Source of the DNA: Agrocybe praecox
Lineage: Eukaryota; Basidiomycota; Agaricomycetes; Agaricales; Agrocybaceae
DNA length: 64,000 nucleotides
Reading direction: 5' to 3'
Assembly (NCBI GenBank): GCA_964017145.1
Contig: OZ024851.1
Location: 1,860,001-1,924,000 of the forward strand
Shown here: in pieces, positions 12,101-26,723 of the stretch
How positions within the stretch are numbered: the first letter of the stretch is position 1
Layout: each line of letters begins with the position of its first letter
The notes under the pieces: generated by a model
The model's input: only the letters and a program-made list of their open reading frames with translations
Told to the model about the DNA's origin: nothing
Databases searched by the model: none
Program-made: the position numbers and the translations under genes

Positions 12101-12724
12101 AATTACACAGAGTACCAGTGGATTATTTGGAAACATCATCCAGAGTAGACACAGATACGCCTCTGATTGGTTCCAAAGTAGACACTTTCCCTGCGCTGGC
12201 CAATGTGCGACAAACGGCGACGAGTTTCGGTGTTTTCTAAATTCCTTGATCTTCTAGGGCAATAAAAACCATATCTGATCGGACTAGGTATCATAAGTTT
12301 ATCAGATGCCAGCTCAAGCGACAGGCGTGGGTTGTTACTTCTCCTGTTACTTCTCTAATATTCATCATGATGTGCAGAAGTCTCGATCCCGAAAAGGGCT
12401 ATTCGGATGTACGCAAGGTGATCACACGCGATAACGTGAGCGGGCTATGAAATACATTCAAAAGATATAATATATATATTCGGAGTCGATATAAATGCTT
12501 TTCTCCGATGTATTCCCCAGCACATTTATCATAGTAGCACGTTTCGATGACTCCTGATATCTGAGTTCTCGCTGATTTTCACAGGTGTCTCTCTAATGTC
12601 TCGCTGATGTCTCGCTGATGTGCTGAAGTGTTTCGCTTCTGCTCACTTGCTTCTCACTTGTGACTTGCTTGTGCTTGCTCGAGTCGCTTGGCCCGTACGT
12701 ACGTGTAAACATCAAAGTCATATA

Positions 12725-12936
12725 CACGGCGGGTGCCGAGGCCTGTATATCGGAAATACAGCCTAATATATACTGGTCGCGTGTATATATTGACCTGTAT
12801 TTCCAAGATACAGGTGTCGGCCATACTATATATGGGAAGCCCGAAACATGTATCTTTGACAGACAGGTTAATAAATACACGCGACCTATATTTATTAACC
12901 TGGTTCTCGGAGAAACAGGTATCGGCGCCTGCCGTG
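12725..12936. mobile_element. 212-bp MITE with long inverted ends and internal palindromes
   Basis: The left end CACGGCGGGTGCCGAGGCCTGT is an imperfect inverted repeat of the right end ACAGGTATCGGCGCCTGCCGTG. Both flanks carry ATA (12722-12724 and 12937-12939), a candidate 3-bp target duplication. Inside, further palindromes alternate (CTGTATTTCC, TACAGGTGTCGG, TTAATAAATA), so a transcript would fold into multiple hairpins. Open frames on both strands are by-products of the palindrome. Confidence 0.7.
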
Positions 12937-13256
12937 ATAGCCAGTCTCTGAGGCATTTGCAGTCGTTTTATGCTGGTTTCTTCTCCCACGTCGAATAATA
13001 TCAAAGGAAGACCACTAATCCTGACCTATATCTGGATTTTCGGATTATGTTTCTCCGCCCGGACTGGTTCAATCGACAGGTCGATTGATTCTGAAGCATC
13101 TAATTCCTCGTTGATGGTTCCATTATCATCATGCATCATGATCAAGATAGGCATGTGACTAGCTACCGACATTGTTTGTTGATCATGGTATAATGGTCTA
13201 AGTATGAATACGTTGAGGAGATATATTTGCAATGAGCCAAACAAAGGCTTCCATCG

Positions 13257-13430
13257 GTGGAGTAGTCCAGAGTGCAGCTAGATGGCGTAGCAGGGCTCGG
13301 AATTGCGTCGAGCAGCCTCTCACGATGGCAGTTGCAGTCAAAGCAAGGATGGATTGGCTATGTACGCGTCGCGGTCACATATCTATATACGATCTAATCT
13401 AATCTGACCGGGGCAGGTTGCACTGCCACA
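13257..13430 (-). mobile_element. MITE family A, copy 1
   Basis: A 174-bp copy running GTGGAGTAGTCC to GCACTGCCACA, flanked by TCG on both sides. It shares GGCTCGG, CGTCGAGCAGCCT, GATCTAATCTAATC and TGCACTGCCAC blocks with three further copies in this window. Ends form a short imperfect inverted repeat (GTGGAGCAGT against TGTGGCAGTG). Confidence 0.75.
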
Positions 13431-13506
13431 TCGGAACCCGCCGAAGAACTTTAAGCCGGTGAAGAACCGCAGCATCATAGTCCGTGGGTATGAAAACTGT
13501 CATAAA

Positions 13507-13562
13507 CTTCAAAATCTGTAGCCAAACATGACGGGCATGAGCTGCCGAACACTCTTGGCCCA
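13507..13562. repeat. Dispersed repeat, copy 1 (partner at 19998-20052)
   Basis: Reads AACTTCAAAATCTGTAGCC then AAACATGACGGGCATGAG and CTGCCGAACACTCTTGGCC; the partner at 19998-20052 matches with few changes. No coding potential. Possibly the remnant of an older insertion. Confidence 0.6.
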
Positions 13563-14277
13563 CAACTAGCCACCAAGTAAATCAGTCGGAGTTTGAACTG
13601 TGGAAAATCACATTTAGAGGATGTTGTCGAGGGCGTTTTTGAATGGTATCATACAGGTATAAGAGAGAAATATATAGATAAACGCCTGGGATTGCTTTGA
13701 GAACTGACATTCCGAATGAAAAAACACTATTTTTTATATGTTTTGGAGTCTTCGGTCAATTATACATAAGTTTTAACATGTGAAAATATATTTCACTTTC
13801 AAAGGAAGACCATACAACTGGTCTCTCTTGCCTATATGTGGACCTAAAAAATAACATTTCTTGACCCTACGATGCGCATCATTTGGGTTTCCATACGTAG
13901 GAGTCAATTCAGACTTTAGTGCGATAAGTGACTCACTTTCGGAACACTGTCGAAATTATTGGAAGAGCCTCAAGGGTCATCATTAGGTAAATGTCGGCCG
14001 CCCTTCAGGAAACAAAATAACCGTCCGAGAAAGTCGGGTCCATTGAACTTATGGAGCATTTCAATCTGGTTCGGAAACGCGTCGAGCGATGCCTCGTAAT
14101 GATCCAGAGTGCAAAGGGGAAATTAATATCTGTAAGTACCGAGTATATAAAGATAAGAGCTGAAAATTCCCAAGTTTCACTATACTTGAAGACGAAAAAG
14201 CAGTCTAAAAACTAGAGGGACAGTTTGAGTATAAATATACAAATACTAGTATGCTTGTCTATTCTACAACCTGTTGT
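13563..14277. other. Intergenic, 3' flank of the IPC synthase gene
   Basis: AT-rich, with no gene recognised. GTTCGGAAACGCGTCGAGCGATGCCTCG near 14068 resembles the central part of MITE family A and may be a fragment. Confidence 0.4.
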
Positions 14278-15528
14278 TTAACCTGCCCGTGTTCTACTTT
14301 TTCCATCTGTATTTCTGCTCTCAGCAGAATGTATCTTCTTCCTTAAGGTCGCACTTGTACTAGTCGCCTGTTTTCCCTGGGACAATGTTTGCATCGTTGT
14401 TGAGAACGCAGTCCTTCCGCGAACAGGTGATTCACGAACTATGTCCATTTCCCTGCTGGCTGTGTTAGACTCATGAGATGCGTTATATAAATCCTTCTTC
14501 GCTCTCTGTGTCAATCCATGGTGTAAGTTAGGTGGTAAGGCTTGTGCTGCAGGACCTGTGAGCTCGTGTGGAAGGAAGAGGTAGAAGTATGTGATAGCAA
14601 GATATGCACCACCGACCACATCGATAAGGTAGTGATGTGCTAGATACATAGTTGACCAATAGAGGGTGAGTGTGTACGCCCAGATAAATATGGTGACCTG
14701 AGGGAAAAAATGTGAGAGAAAAAGAGCCTCCAAGGTGCCAATTGCGGCATGAAGTGATGGAAAGGCGCCGAAAACCAAAGGGGAGTTTGTGAAGACGATG
14801 GTGTATACATCTGAGTGGAATAATGTGTCGATACGTGAAAGTCCACCAGGGGAACCCTTCATGCCATAATTAGCGGGTGTACGACCATATACAAGCTCGT
14901 ACCACGGTGCCGAACAGGGCAATACAATGTGGATGAACACTCCAGTAAGGTTCATGTACCCGAGCGTCCTTGCCCATAAATGCAGTGCTGATTTGGTGCG
15001 AAAAAGCCACAGAAAAAGGGCCACTATAAAAGGGCCAATGAAATGCACCACACCGTATGGTATCCATGCTAACAAATCAAGTGCGGGGTGGGTAAAGCGA
15101 GTGAGGATATCGGAAATATTGGCACCGTAAAGTACGTATTCAAGAGTGGGTAACAAAGCGACTGATATTGTAGGTCTCCAATCCGATGGTATAAACCTAG
15201 ACGAATGCCACGTCCAAAGGCAACTGAAAACGGGTGTTGCTGGAACAAAAAACTGGCTAGTGAAGGGCACAAGGAGGGCCATGATATATATAGCTGGAAT
15301 AATCAGTTTCTTTGGATATCCAGGATGTTCCATGAGCTTCAACCAAATAGTGGCATTGACAATGTGGAAGATATATGGCGAGTACCTTAATGACAATTTT
15401 TGTGAGCGCAGCCGCTGCAATGTCGCCAACGGGTTGACGGATTTTTCTAATCGTTCCCAAGCAGATATGAGTGCCTGGGCGATGTAACTGCTAGACATGC
15501 GCTGCCAATGTTTACTGAACGGAATCAT
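14278..15528 (-). CDS. Inositol phosphorylceramide synthase-like protein (AUR1/PAP2 superfamily)
   Basis: An intronless 416-residue multi-pass membrane protein. IPC synthase (Aur1 in yeast) moves phosphoinositol from phosphatidylinositol to ceramide in the Golgi and is the target of aureobasidin A. The PAP2-type catalytic motifs are visible: FGAFPSLHAAIGTLEA (residues about 255-270) and YLAHHYLIDVVGGAYLA (about 295-312), supplying the His-His-Asp triad of the family. At least six hydrophobic helices precede and follow, and the C-terminus is a Ser/Thr/Lys-rich tail. The start at 15528 is the first Met and length fits Aur1 orthologues (about 400-480 residues). It is unusual to find it among secondary-metabolism genes, and it is the only intronless long gene here. 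It may be the single housekeeping gene or an extra, possibly resistant, copy; the sequence alone does not tell. Confidence 0.85.
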   Translation of the reverse strand: MIPFSKHWQRMSSSYIAQALISAWERLEKSVNPLATLQRLRSQKLSLRYSPYIFHIVNATIWLKLMEHPGYPKKLIIPAIYIMALLVPFTSQFFVPATPVFSCLWTWHSSRFIPSDWRPTISVALLPTLEYVLYGANISDILTRFTHPALDLLAWIPYGVVHFIGPFIVALFLWLFRTKSALHLWARTLGYMNLTGVFIHIVLPCSAPWYELVYGRTPANYGMKGSPGGLSRIDTLFHSDVYTIVFTNSPLVFGAFPSLHAAIGTLEALFLSHFFPQVTIFIWAYTLTLYWSTMYLAHHYLIDVVGGAYLAITYFYLFLPHELTGPAAQALPPNLHHGLTQRAKKDLYNASHESNTASREMDIVRESPVRGRTAFSTTMQTLSQGKQATSTSATLRKKIHSAESRNTDGKSRTRAG

Positions 15529-16071
15529 GCTTGATACTCTTGAGTCCGAGATGTGTTAGCGGGTGAAATGTGGGACGGGGGAAAGCTTTCAAAGCTTCAA
15601 GAGTTGAGGGTACTATCGGACGTGCGCGTGAATTATTGGTGGTACCTCTGGTGCATCATGCATTGCAAGCCGCCAGTTGTCAATGTCAATCCGGGAACGA
15701 GGAATGCCACCGTAGATGTTGATCGCTGTCGAACACGCTGGCAGGAAAAAATTTACATGTCTGGATGTCCTTCTTCTCACGATAGACGGTCTCTGTATCT
15801 CAGAGATAAGGCTTCAGGACGCTATTAAGTACTGCAAGTGTACCCCTGTGAGCAGCACCACGGCCTACCCTAGAAATCACTTTCTGGATTTCTCCTAGCA
15901 TAAGCTCAAAATGAGGCTTAACAAGGTCACATCCAAGACTACGCTATCATCGTCCAGTCTTCCTGCAATATACACTACGGGTTTGTAAACAAGATATCGG
16001 TGGGGCGATAGCCACATATAGTGCGTTTTAAATGACCCTACAGGTGTCCAATCGGCCCGTGAGATCCGATC
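15529..16071. other. Divergent intergenic region upstream of the IPC synthase gene
   Basis: No gene recognised. It should contain the promoter of the IPC synthase gene. Confidence 0.4.
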
Positions 16072-16497
16072 TCTATAATGGAGCCTTCTATCTCTACGCT
16101 GGAGCAGTCTAGGCTGCAGCTGGATGGCGTAGCTGGGCTCGGAAACGTGTCGATCAGCCTCGCACGATGGCGGTAGTGGTCAAGGAATGATTCGATTCGG
16201 CTATGGACGTGTCGCTGTCATACAGAGGGGATATAATCTTATCTATGCACCGATCGGGTGCGCAGTCGGTCAGGTGGCACTGCCACAACGTATTCCTCTT
16301 CTCGATCGATAGCTATGAGTTGATCTCCGTGCCTACGTCGCATTGCCATATTCATATATATATGCACAGTCCTTAAAGCTTCTGTATTTCATCAGAAACA
16401 TCAGAAGATCAAGTAGTACCATAAGAGCCCCAATTCTTTATACTTGATTTAATTATGGTAGCAACCGAGTCATCTGCGTTGTCCTCGGGTTCCATAT
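16072..16497 (+). repeat. Dispersed repeat block, copy 1 (partner at 55558-56213)
   Basis: Starts TCTATAATGGAGCCTTCTATC and runs through TAGCTATGAGTTGATCTCCGTG, CATCAGAAGATCAAGTAGTACC and TTGATTTAATTATGGTAGCAACC. The copy at 55558-56213 has the same order. Each copy carries a different transposon at a different site (MITE A here, a hAT-like MITE there), so each acts as the empty-site control for the other. Confidence 0.8.
16099..16287 (-). mobile_element. MITE family A, copy 2
   Basis: A 189-bp insertion, CTGGAGCAGTC to GCACTGCCACA, flanked by ACG on both sides (16096-16098, 16288-16290). The paralogous repeat at about 55580 lacks it (TCTCTACATATTCATC), which confirms insertion with a 3-bp duplication. 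Confidence 0.85.
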
Positions 16498-17741
16498 TTA
16501 CAGTTCGATATATATCCGTTCTGGCACTCCCGTATTTTCCTATTCATAAAAGGTACGTATAGAGAGATAGCTTATTGATATTCTCAGACATATTATTGTA
16601 TCAGGTATGACATAGGAAGTCTCTGGATAGCTGTCAAATTAACAGGTCCCCTGAGTGAATCAGGTTTCGTCCCCCATGCATCATGTGTAGCCAATGAAGC
16701 GTCTCTCAACGGAGAAAAGAGGGCTCTGCGATACTTCTTGCAAGCTTGCGAGAGTGCATATCTCTCAAGTGCTCGCAGATTCGCGCGCATGTCGGAGTTT
16801 GAAAATGGATGCAAGACGTATTCATGTTCATTTTACCTCGTTCTCCGTCACATATTCCACTTTAGAATAATTTCTATTTCTCTATAGCCAGTAGTATGAT
16901 ATGAATTTAATTACAGACCTTTGTACCCCCTGTATGGCTGGTACAGTTTGTGCGGCCCCCTTTGTGTCAAAAATGGGACATTATACAGATCAATTAATAT
17001 GGCACGCCGGCCCGGTGTGATTTTAGTCGCAAAAGGCTTTATACTGACTTTGTACGCATTGAATAGTATGTAACATAAGTTATTACCTAAACGAAGCCAT
17101 TAAAATACCCACAACATCAGTAGTTTCTAGGAACATGTGCACAAGTTGCTCGCAAGTTCTCGCAATTGTTCTCACAGAAAGATGTGCGCCCCCTTTTTCA
17201 AATAAAGTTTCTGCCATCACGTTTGTGCGTTAAATTTGAAGTTCTCGGTAACTTCAATCATCTGATGCTTACATGTAGTAGATAATACTATGTACATCTG
17301 ACGGAAATAGTTCGGAGAAAGTCGTACTCGTGTTTTGCTTTGATCAACACAGTAGTTTCTTCATTTATTCCTAATGACCGGCTTGTGTGAGGCAGTTATT
17401 CCCGTCATGGGAGTGGAGATTCTGAGTAGGCAGATCGTATGGCATTGGTGCTCCGATCTCAGCGAATGATGCCAAGTATAGTAAAAGTCTCTCGTGAATC
17501 GGTTTTCCTTCCGCCGGAGCTCCAGGCACATGTAAAGAACTAAGGGAGACCAGGCTTCCTTCTTGGAAATGAAAATATCTAGACTATTTCCATATCATCA
17601 TCACCCAGGCTGAATGTCCCAGATTCGTAATAAAAAAAACCTCGCTATGTATGATACACACAAGGACAACCTGAAAGTTCAGGGACATGTGGATGACGAA
17701 TTTCTATATCCTCGACACTTACCTAGTTCTGTGACCACACT
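16498..17741. other. Intergenic region upstream of the MFS gene
   Basis: No gene recognised. ACATGTGCACAAGTTGCTCGCAAG near 17133 resembles CACATGCGCACAAGTCGCTACC near 56704, another dispersed repeat. The MFS promoter should lie near the right end. Confidence 0.4.
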
Positions 17742-19839
17742 ATGTTTACTCACAGCCGTTCCACCACCAAAGAGAAGGAGAGCGCCCAGGTTGCCGTTGT
17801 CCCATCCCCCCCTGCTAGCCAGCCTAAAGGAACACGGTTCTGGGTCATCCTTCTTTCCCTTTGTATAACGCTCTGGCTCTATGCTTTGGAGTTGACCGCA
17901 GTGTCAACCGCTCTTCCTACCATCGCCAATGATTTGCATGCAACGGAATTTATATGGGTCGGATCTGCATATGCCTTGGCGTCCACTGCGTTTGTACCGA
18001 TGAGCGGTGGCCTGGCGGAGGTATTTGGACGCAAGCCAGCAATCCTTCTAAATATTATGCTGTTCTGTATCGGGAGCGCTATCTGCGGCGCAGCGCACAA
18101 CATGAACATGATGGTCGCTGGACGAACTGTTCAAGGACTTGGAGGTGGGGGAATCCAAGCATTGGCATACATTGTGCTGGCCGATCTTGTCTCGTTGGAG
18201 GAAAGAGGCAGTTATATCGGACTTTTCGGACTGTAAGAGCTCCTTAGTGCAATATTTGGAATTCGAGAAATTGAACTTATTAATAGAACCTTCGGCACGG
18301 CTGGATTTATAGGTCCACTTGTTGGAGGTGGTTTGACCTCCCAAGGCGCCTGGAGATGGATTTTCTGTGAGTCGATATCGGAAATAATATCATTCAATAT
18401 AATATGGATTGAACCAAGATTGAACTTGATGATTTTACAGACCTTAACATACCGATAGCTAGCATAGCGGCCGCTCTTGTGATTGTCTGCATGAATTTGC
18501 CAACTCCCAAAGGAACTATTTATGAGAAGATTCTTCGATTGGACTGGATGTAAGATCCAGTATTTGTAAAATTATTAATTACTGATTTTATGCGTAGTGG
18601 TAACCTCATCGTTGTTGCAAGCACAACTTCCTGCACCATTGCTCTGACTTGGGGTGGAATCGTCGCGCCGTGGGGCTCCGCTCGTGTGTTGGTACCTCTG
18701 ATTATGGGGCTTGTGGGGCTTGTAGGATTTGTCGTATATGAGACAACTCTTGCAGAGTATCCCTTGGTGAGCCGAGCTATTCTATCGTGGTTGTCTGGCG
18801 TTTTGATGAAATCTATACTAAGATCCCGTTCCGTGTCATGTCTAATCGCACCAGTGTTAGCGGGTGAGTCTCATCAAGAATAATATCCGAGGACGGACCA
18901 CTCTGACCCCAGAAAAAAAGTTACATTCAGGCTTTCTTTAGTGGGATGATTGCTCTTGGAGCGGCATGTAGGCATTGAAATCCAGGTTTGACTTTTCTAT
19001 CACTAATTTCATTTCTCTTTCCCTAAGATTTCTTGCCGGTATTTTATCAAGCGTGCAAAAATGCATCTCCCATTCGTTGTGGAGTTCTCATACTAGGACT
19101 TTCTTCCTACGCGCCGACTTTCGTCCTTACAGGAATTTCGGTCAGACGAACACAAAGATATCGGCCACAAATGTTTTTAGGCTGGGCCTTGATGATGATT
19201 GGACTTGGACTTTTAAGTACCATTAAACCTACCAGTACAGAAGGAATGGGAGTTGGATTCGGCATTATTACGGGTGTTGGGCTGGGGTAAGAAACTTGCT
19301 GAATGCGTTTATTGTGTCCGTCTGACCACTATCAACCTAGCATGGTATACGCAACCACTGTATTCCCTGTGCAGGCACCCCTTCCTGTGTCCTTGAACTC
19401 GCATTCATTGTCATTTTTGCTCTTCATTCGCTCTTTTGCCACGGTATGACTTTATCTTTATAACTCTCGAAATCAGGGAAAAATTTAAACTAACCCCAAC
19501 TAGGTGTGGGGGATCACCATTGGTAGCACTGTGCTGCAGAATCAGCTTAAACTCCATTTGCCATCTCAGTTTTTCAACCAAGTTCCTCAGGGAGTATCCG
19601 TAACTTTTGCCCTCATACCACAAATCCCGACCCTACCGCCTCCTCTTGCAGACAACGTCAGACAAGCTTTCTCCAAGAGCCTTTCCGTTTACTGGGACGT
19701 GTTGGCTGGGATAGCCGGGATGGGACTTTTAAGCGCGATTTTTATGCGAGGAATTCCTTTGGGATCCTCTGTTGACGAGAAATGGGCGTTCAAAGCGGCT
19801 GTGGAAGTAGCTCCAGAGCATGATTCTGAGGGCCCATAG
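17742..19839 (+). CDS. Major facilitator superfamily drug/metabolite exporter (DHA2 type, 14 TM)
   Basis: A plasma-membrane proton antiporter that would export the cluster product or a toxic intermediate. The N-terminus is a polar tail, followed by LYALELTAVSTALPTIANDL in TM1, the family loop motif GGLAEVFGRKPAILL (motif A region), and motif C-like GFIGPLVGGGLTSQGAWRWIF near 18305-18365. Downstream exons add repeated helices ending in WDVLAGIAGMGLLSAIF and an acidic tail EHDSEGP. Introns are short and spread through the gene. The start at 17742 precedes the polar tail; an alternative Met is not evident before TM1. Position between the prenyltransferase and the P450-2/GMC block supports a cluster role. 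Specificity cannot be read. Confidence 0.92.
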
Positions 19840-20340
19840 AAAAGTTTTAGTAAACGAGTCATTGATGTATGCTGGCTTTGAATATTTTAAATCGTTAAGA
19901 TGTAGATGTATTTTTGACAATACCCCCGGCTCCGAAATTTAGGCTTAAATCGACAATTTAATTATATGGAAGTCCGGACTGTCGAGCAACTGTCGAGCTT
20001 CAAAACCTGTAGCTAAACATGACCGGCATGAGTTGCCGAACATTCTTGGCTCTTGGCACATGGAAACCAAATGATGCGCAAGGCGTGGCCGTCCGGGGCA
20101 ACGAATACAATGTGCCGCGATAAACTGTGTTGGCTTGCTGTGTTAACTACATACCTTTAAAAGGAAATAAAATGTTGATCATCACGTAATCTTTATCACA
20201 TGACTTCTCTCCGTTTTTATGTATGGATCACGCGATCTAATCTAATCTAAACTGCCTAAAATGATTGACGCTTCAGTTCACATTCATTATGTTTTATTTT
20301 CCGCCTAATTTACAGCTTTGAAAGAGAGAGAGAGGGAAAT
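19840..20340. other. Convergent intergenic gap between MFS and P450-2
   Basis: Contains the second copy of a dispersed repeat (19998-20052: CTTCAAAACCTGTAGCTAAACATG). A GCGATCTAATCTAATCTAA stretch near 20232 echoes MITE family A. No gene seen. Confidence 0.45.
19998..20052. repeat. Dispersed repeat, copy 2 (partner at 13507-13562)
   Basis: Same order of words as the partner: CAAAACCTGTAGC, AAACATGACCGGCATGAG, TTGCCGAACATTCTTGGC. Non-coding. Confidence 0.6.
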
Positions 20341-22687
20341 TTACAAAATTTGGACAATTATGGGAAGCTTTGGGTTGCTTTCTCCCCCTCCTTCACATAC
20401 TGGCTGGAGACTGGACGCTACCTTGTGGGTTATCACATCTCCGGTATCTGCAAACTCAAACTTCCTAACCAAAGCCGACAACATAATCCTAAGTTCAACG
20501 ACGGCTGTAAAAGCGAGTATCAGTAATATGAATGTCAAAGACGGAACATCCCTTTACCGAGACGCAATCCAGGACACTGACGGGGACCATCACTGAAAGT
20601 GAGCATTCTTGACCAGCCTGACGTTGATAAGTCGTGGCGGGGTAAATCTTCCATCCATCGTTCCGGCCGGAAGGCGTCACCATCACCCCATACAGCATTA
20701 TCTCTGCCAATACTGTATATCGGGATAATGATTGTCTGTTGAGAATTTGTTTAATTTTTTTCGAGAGGGATAATAAGAGCATATAACGTAAGTTTACCTG
20801 CCCAGGACGAACTGAGACTTTATTGACTGTACTCCCGTCCGCCAACGTGAGGGGGAAAGTGAGAGGAAGTACGTCATATTTCGAAGATACGCGCTCCATG
20901 TATGGCCCAGCAGGATGAAGTCGTAATCTGTAAGGTTTTAAAATGTCATAAACCTTTTATATACGTTTAAAGTGGACTCAGACTTACGTTTCTCTGCAAA
21001 CCGCATCGAGGTAAGGTGTTCTGTTCATTATATTCTCGTAAGACGAGCTTGACCCCAACGCCATAATTTCTTGACGTAATTTGTCTTGAACGTGTGGATT
21101 TTTCGCAAGCTCCCATAGGGCATATGACATGGTCTGTGACGTTGTTTCGGAGCCCCCCATGCTATTGTGAATTAAAGTAAATAGCCGTCAAATCTTCGTC
21201 GAGCAAAATTGATATTTACATAAACATGCTAATCTTCCGTAGGTGTTTGGGTAAGTATGTACATATCGTGAAAGTTCAGGACGCTTACATGGTCTTTAAG
21301 CTCCTCCGGACCAATCTTATTTGACCTATACGCGTTCACTAAAGTATTAATCAGTATTAAAATCCTGAAGGTCTTGAATGTTGCACAACTCACTCAATTT
21401 TGAGAGTAAATCGTATCTTTCTCCCTCCACCCCCCCGCTGTCGTTATCCCTGCGAATAAGCTCTTCGGCGACCCCCTGATGGATGGTTAGTCTGACATTT
21501 CCTTGGGCACGAAGAGCCTTTAACGGAAGACGGTTTATAAAAGAAAAGCGTCGGAGAAAAACGAGGGCCTAGATAATTATCGTTTAGCTTCGCCCATATT
21601 TTCTGCGAGTGGACTACAGACGATAAATCCTCGAGAAGAAATGCCCATTTGAACCATTTTCCTCCATGCGCTCAGTATATGAGACGCTTCGGCACTTTTT
21701 CCGCCTTCAAAATCGTGGCCAAATGCAAATCTACCGATCACGTCTAACCTAAGGATTGAAGTGAGGATAAACCGATTTGTTGATTAATAGAAGGCGCAAT
21801 GAATGATTAAATACCAACGTTGCTGCAGATGTCCATTGAACTATATTGACCGAAGCTCTCCCAGATTCTTGAGACATGATGTGACTCTCCAGGGATTGAC
21901 ATAACTGTTATCAGGAGCATCAGACCATGTCGTAGGCAGGAATCCATGTACGAAATACCTTTTCTGCTGCGCTGAATATATCTGAACTCCCGCGCTTTAT
22001 CGCCTCTGGGGACAACGATGCGGTAATTAGGCTCCGCATTCGCTTATGCTCGGCTTCTCCTTCAACCCAACCAAGTGATTTTCCTAATGAACAACTATCA
22101 AAACTTGAAATGAGAGGGGGTAGGATAATACTACATAACTAACCGAGTAGTCGTGCAATTCTTGGCCTAATTACTTCACTGTGAGCTAGACACAGAATGT
22201 GAGATATGTAGAAGTATAGTTATTAGTTAGACTTACGATAATTGTATATATTCTTCTGCATTATATGCGTCAACGCAGCGGGATCTGCCACAACCAGCTG
22301 CATTACTTAGATAGAAAGATGGAAGAAATAAGAATCAAAAGTTCACAATATCAGGCTTGAACAAAGCCGCCCTGATTCTGAAAGTATGTGTTTGAAGTTC
22401 TTCCATCCAGTTAGTATAGGCCCTTCCCACCGTTTGATTGAAAATCTGCTTCTCATGTCCCCATATCCAAGAGGATCCTCCCTATTCAAAGTGTGTTGTG
22501 TGTAAAAGTCAGAAAGCTAATAGATAAGGGTCCTAGTCCGACTGCTCACTGGGAGTGGGAGGACATTTCTGCATCGATATGACGAAATGTAGCAGTATGA
22601 AAGTACTATTGGTATGGCTAATATGGCCGGATACAAGGTCCAATTAAGCTCGCATTCTCCAGCAAGACAGAGTGGCTGGCGGAACAT
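20341..22687 (-). CDS. Cytochrome P450 monooxygenase (P450-2)
   Basis: A second ER-bound P450, in many exons. The proposed start at 22687 gives MFRQPLCLAGECELNWTLYP and a hydrophobic anchor AILAIPIVLSYCYI, then the hinge NVLPLPGGSSWIWGHE. Further motifs are WVEGEAEHKRMRSLIAASLS (C-helix region, near 22050), I-helix GGSETTSQTMSYALWELA near 21150, ExxR as RETLRLHPAGPYMERV near 20900-21000, PERW as FRPERWMEDLP near 20650, and the haem loop FSDGPRQCPGLRL with an intron right after it near 20560. The C-terminus ends PIIVQIL. The WGHE start and the FSDGPRQCPG loop resemble CYP5141/CYP5144-like basidiomycete families, but I do not assign a family. Exon edges in the middle are approximate. It faces the MFS gene tail to tail and starts divergently from the next GMC gene. 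Confidence 0.88.
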
Positions 22688-23748
22688 TGATTATGACAAG
22701 TATTGGTATTGGATGTGGAGCATTCGTACCAGCGAACTTAGACTTGTATCCCATATAAGAGAGCGAAGAAGCGAGTGACTCGCACTCCGGCGGAGACCTA
22801 AGATATTCGTACGTAGTCATCGGAGGATCTGCGAGAACGACCAAAAAATAATACGTGGTGGGAAATTATGACACATGCCCTAGTGCTACCAAGCCATATC
22901 CGGGGTAATCTATTTATGGACTCTCATCCGATGGAGACGGGTATACAGCGGAAGTACATGATGGTTCCTGTCCATGTTTTAATTTTAATTTTAATCATGT
23001 TACCCGATCTCCATGGCCTGTCATGTGACTTGAGTCAGTCTCACGCCTTTCGATAGCGTTCAGGATCAAAATCAAAACCACGTCAATCGTCAGTTGATCG
23101 AGAGATTGTATTAATGGCCCAGAGCCCCGGGGTGGACGGATACCATTGAAGATTGATTATAATAAGACTAAGTCATTGAACAACACATATGCAACATCGA
23201 TGCCAGGTAGAATCAGATCATTAGTACATGTATCCGACCATCATGATCAACTCGGTGAATTATAGTCAAATGGAAGTCGAATACTACTGGCGCAGATTCT
23301 GATAGAAGATTCTATTCTTCAATACAACTTGAATTGCTCCCAAACGAATTCAAAATTGCATTGAGTTTCGACGCTCATTGTTGCCCCTAAAATCAGACAC
23401 TCTACAAAGCAGACCAACGGATTGTAAGTATATTGTGCTCGTGCCCAATTATTATGGGCACTATGATCCTTGTGTAATGCAAATTGATGAAAACGACACA
23501 TGAGTAGATATCTCTAACGCAACTCATATATAGTTTCTACTAGCGTGGCAACTACGTCTCCGCCATCAGGGCGGTGCGACTATTTGCGAAATGTACTATT
23601 ATATCTATCTTACTTGACTGTTCTTGAGAGCGGGAAACTACGACCACGCTCCTATTTACGGGTGAAACAGTTATTCGGCTATGATGAGCTGTAAGCTGTC
23701 AACTACAAAAGACGCGGATTCAGTACAGCTTAGCACATACGGCGTACC
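22688..23748. promoter_or_regulatory. Divergent intergenic region between P450-2 and GMC oxidoreductase
   Basis: Must hold both promoters. CTCATATATAGTTTC near 23523 is a possible TATA region about 220 bp before the GMC start. No gene or repeat recognised. Confidence 0.4.

Positions 23749-26723
<2,975 letters not shown>

Noticed and set aside
12593..13004. Overlapping open frames on both strands of about 70-116 codons
   Set aside because: They come from the inverted-repeat MITE at 12725-12936; palindromic sequence gives similar frames on both strands and no protein motif is seen.
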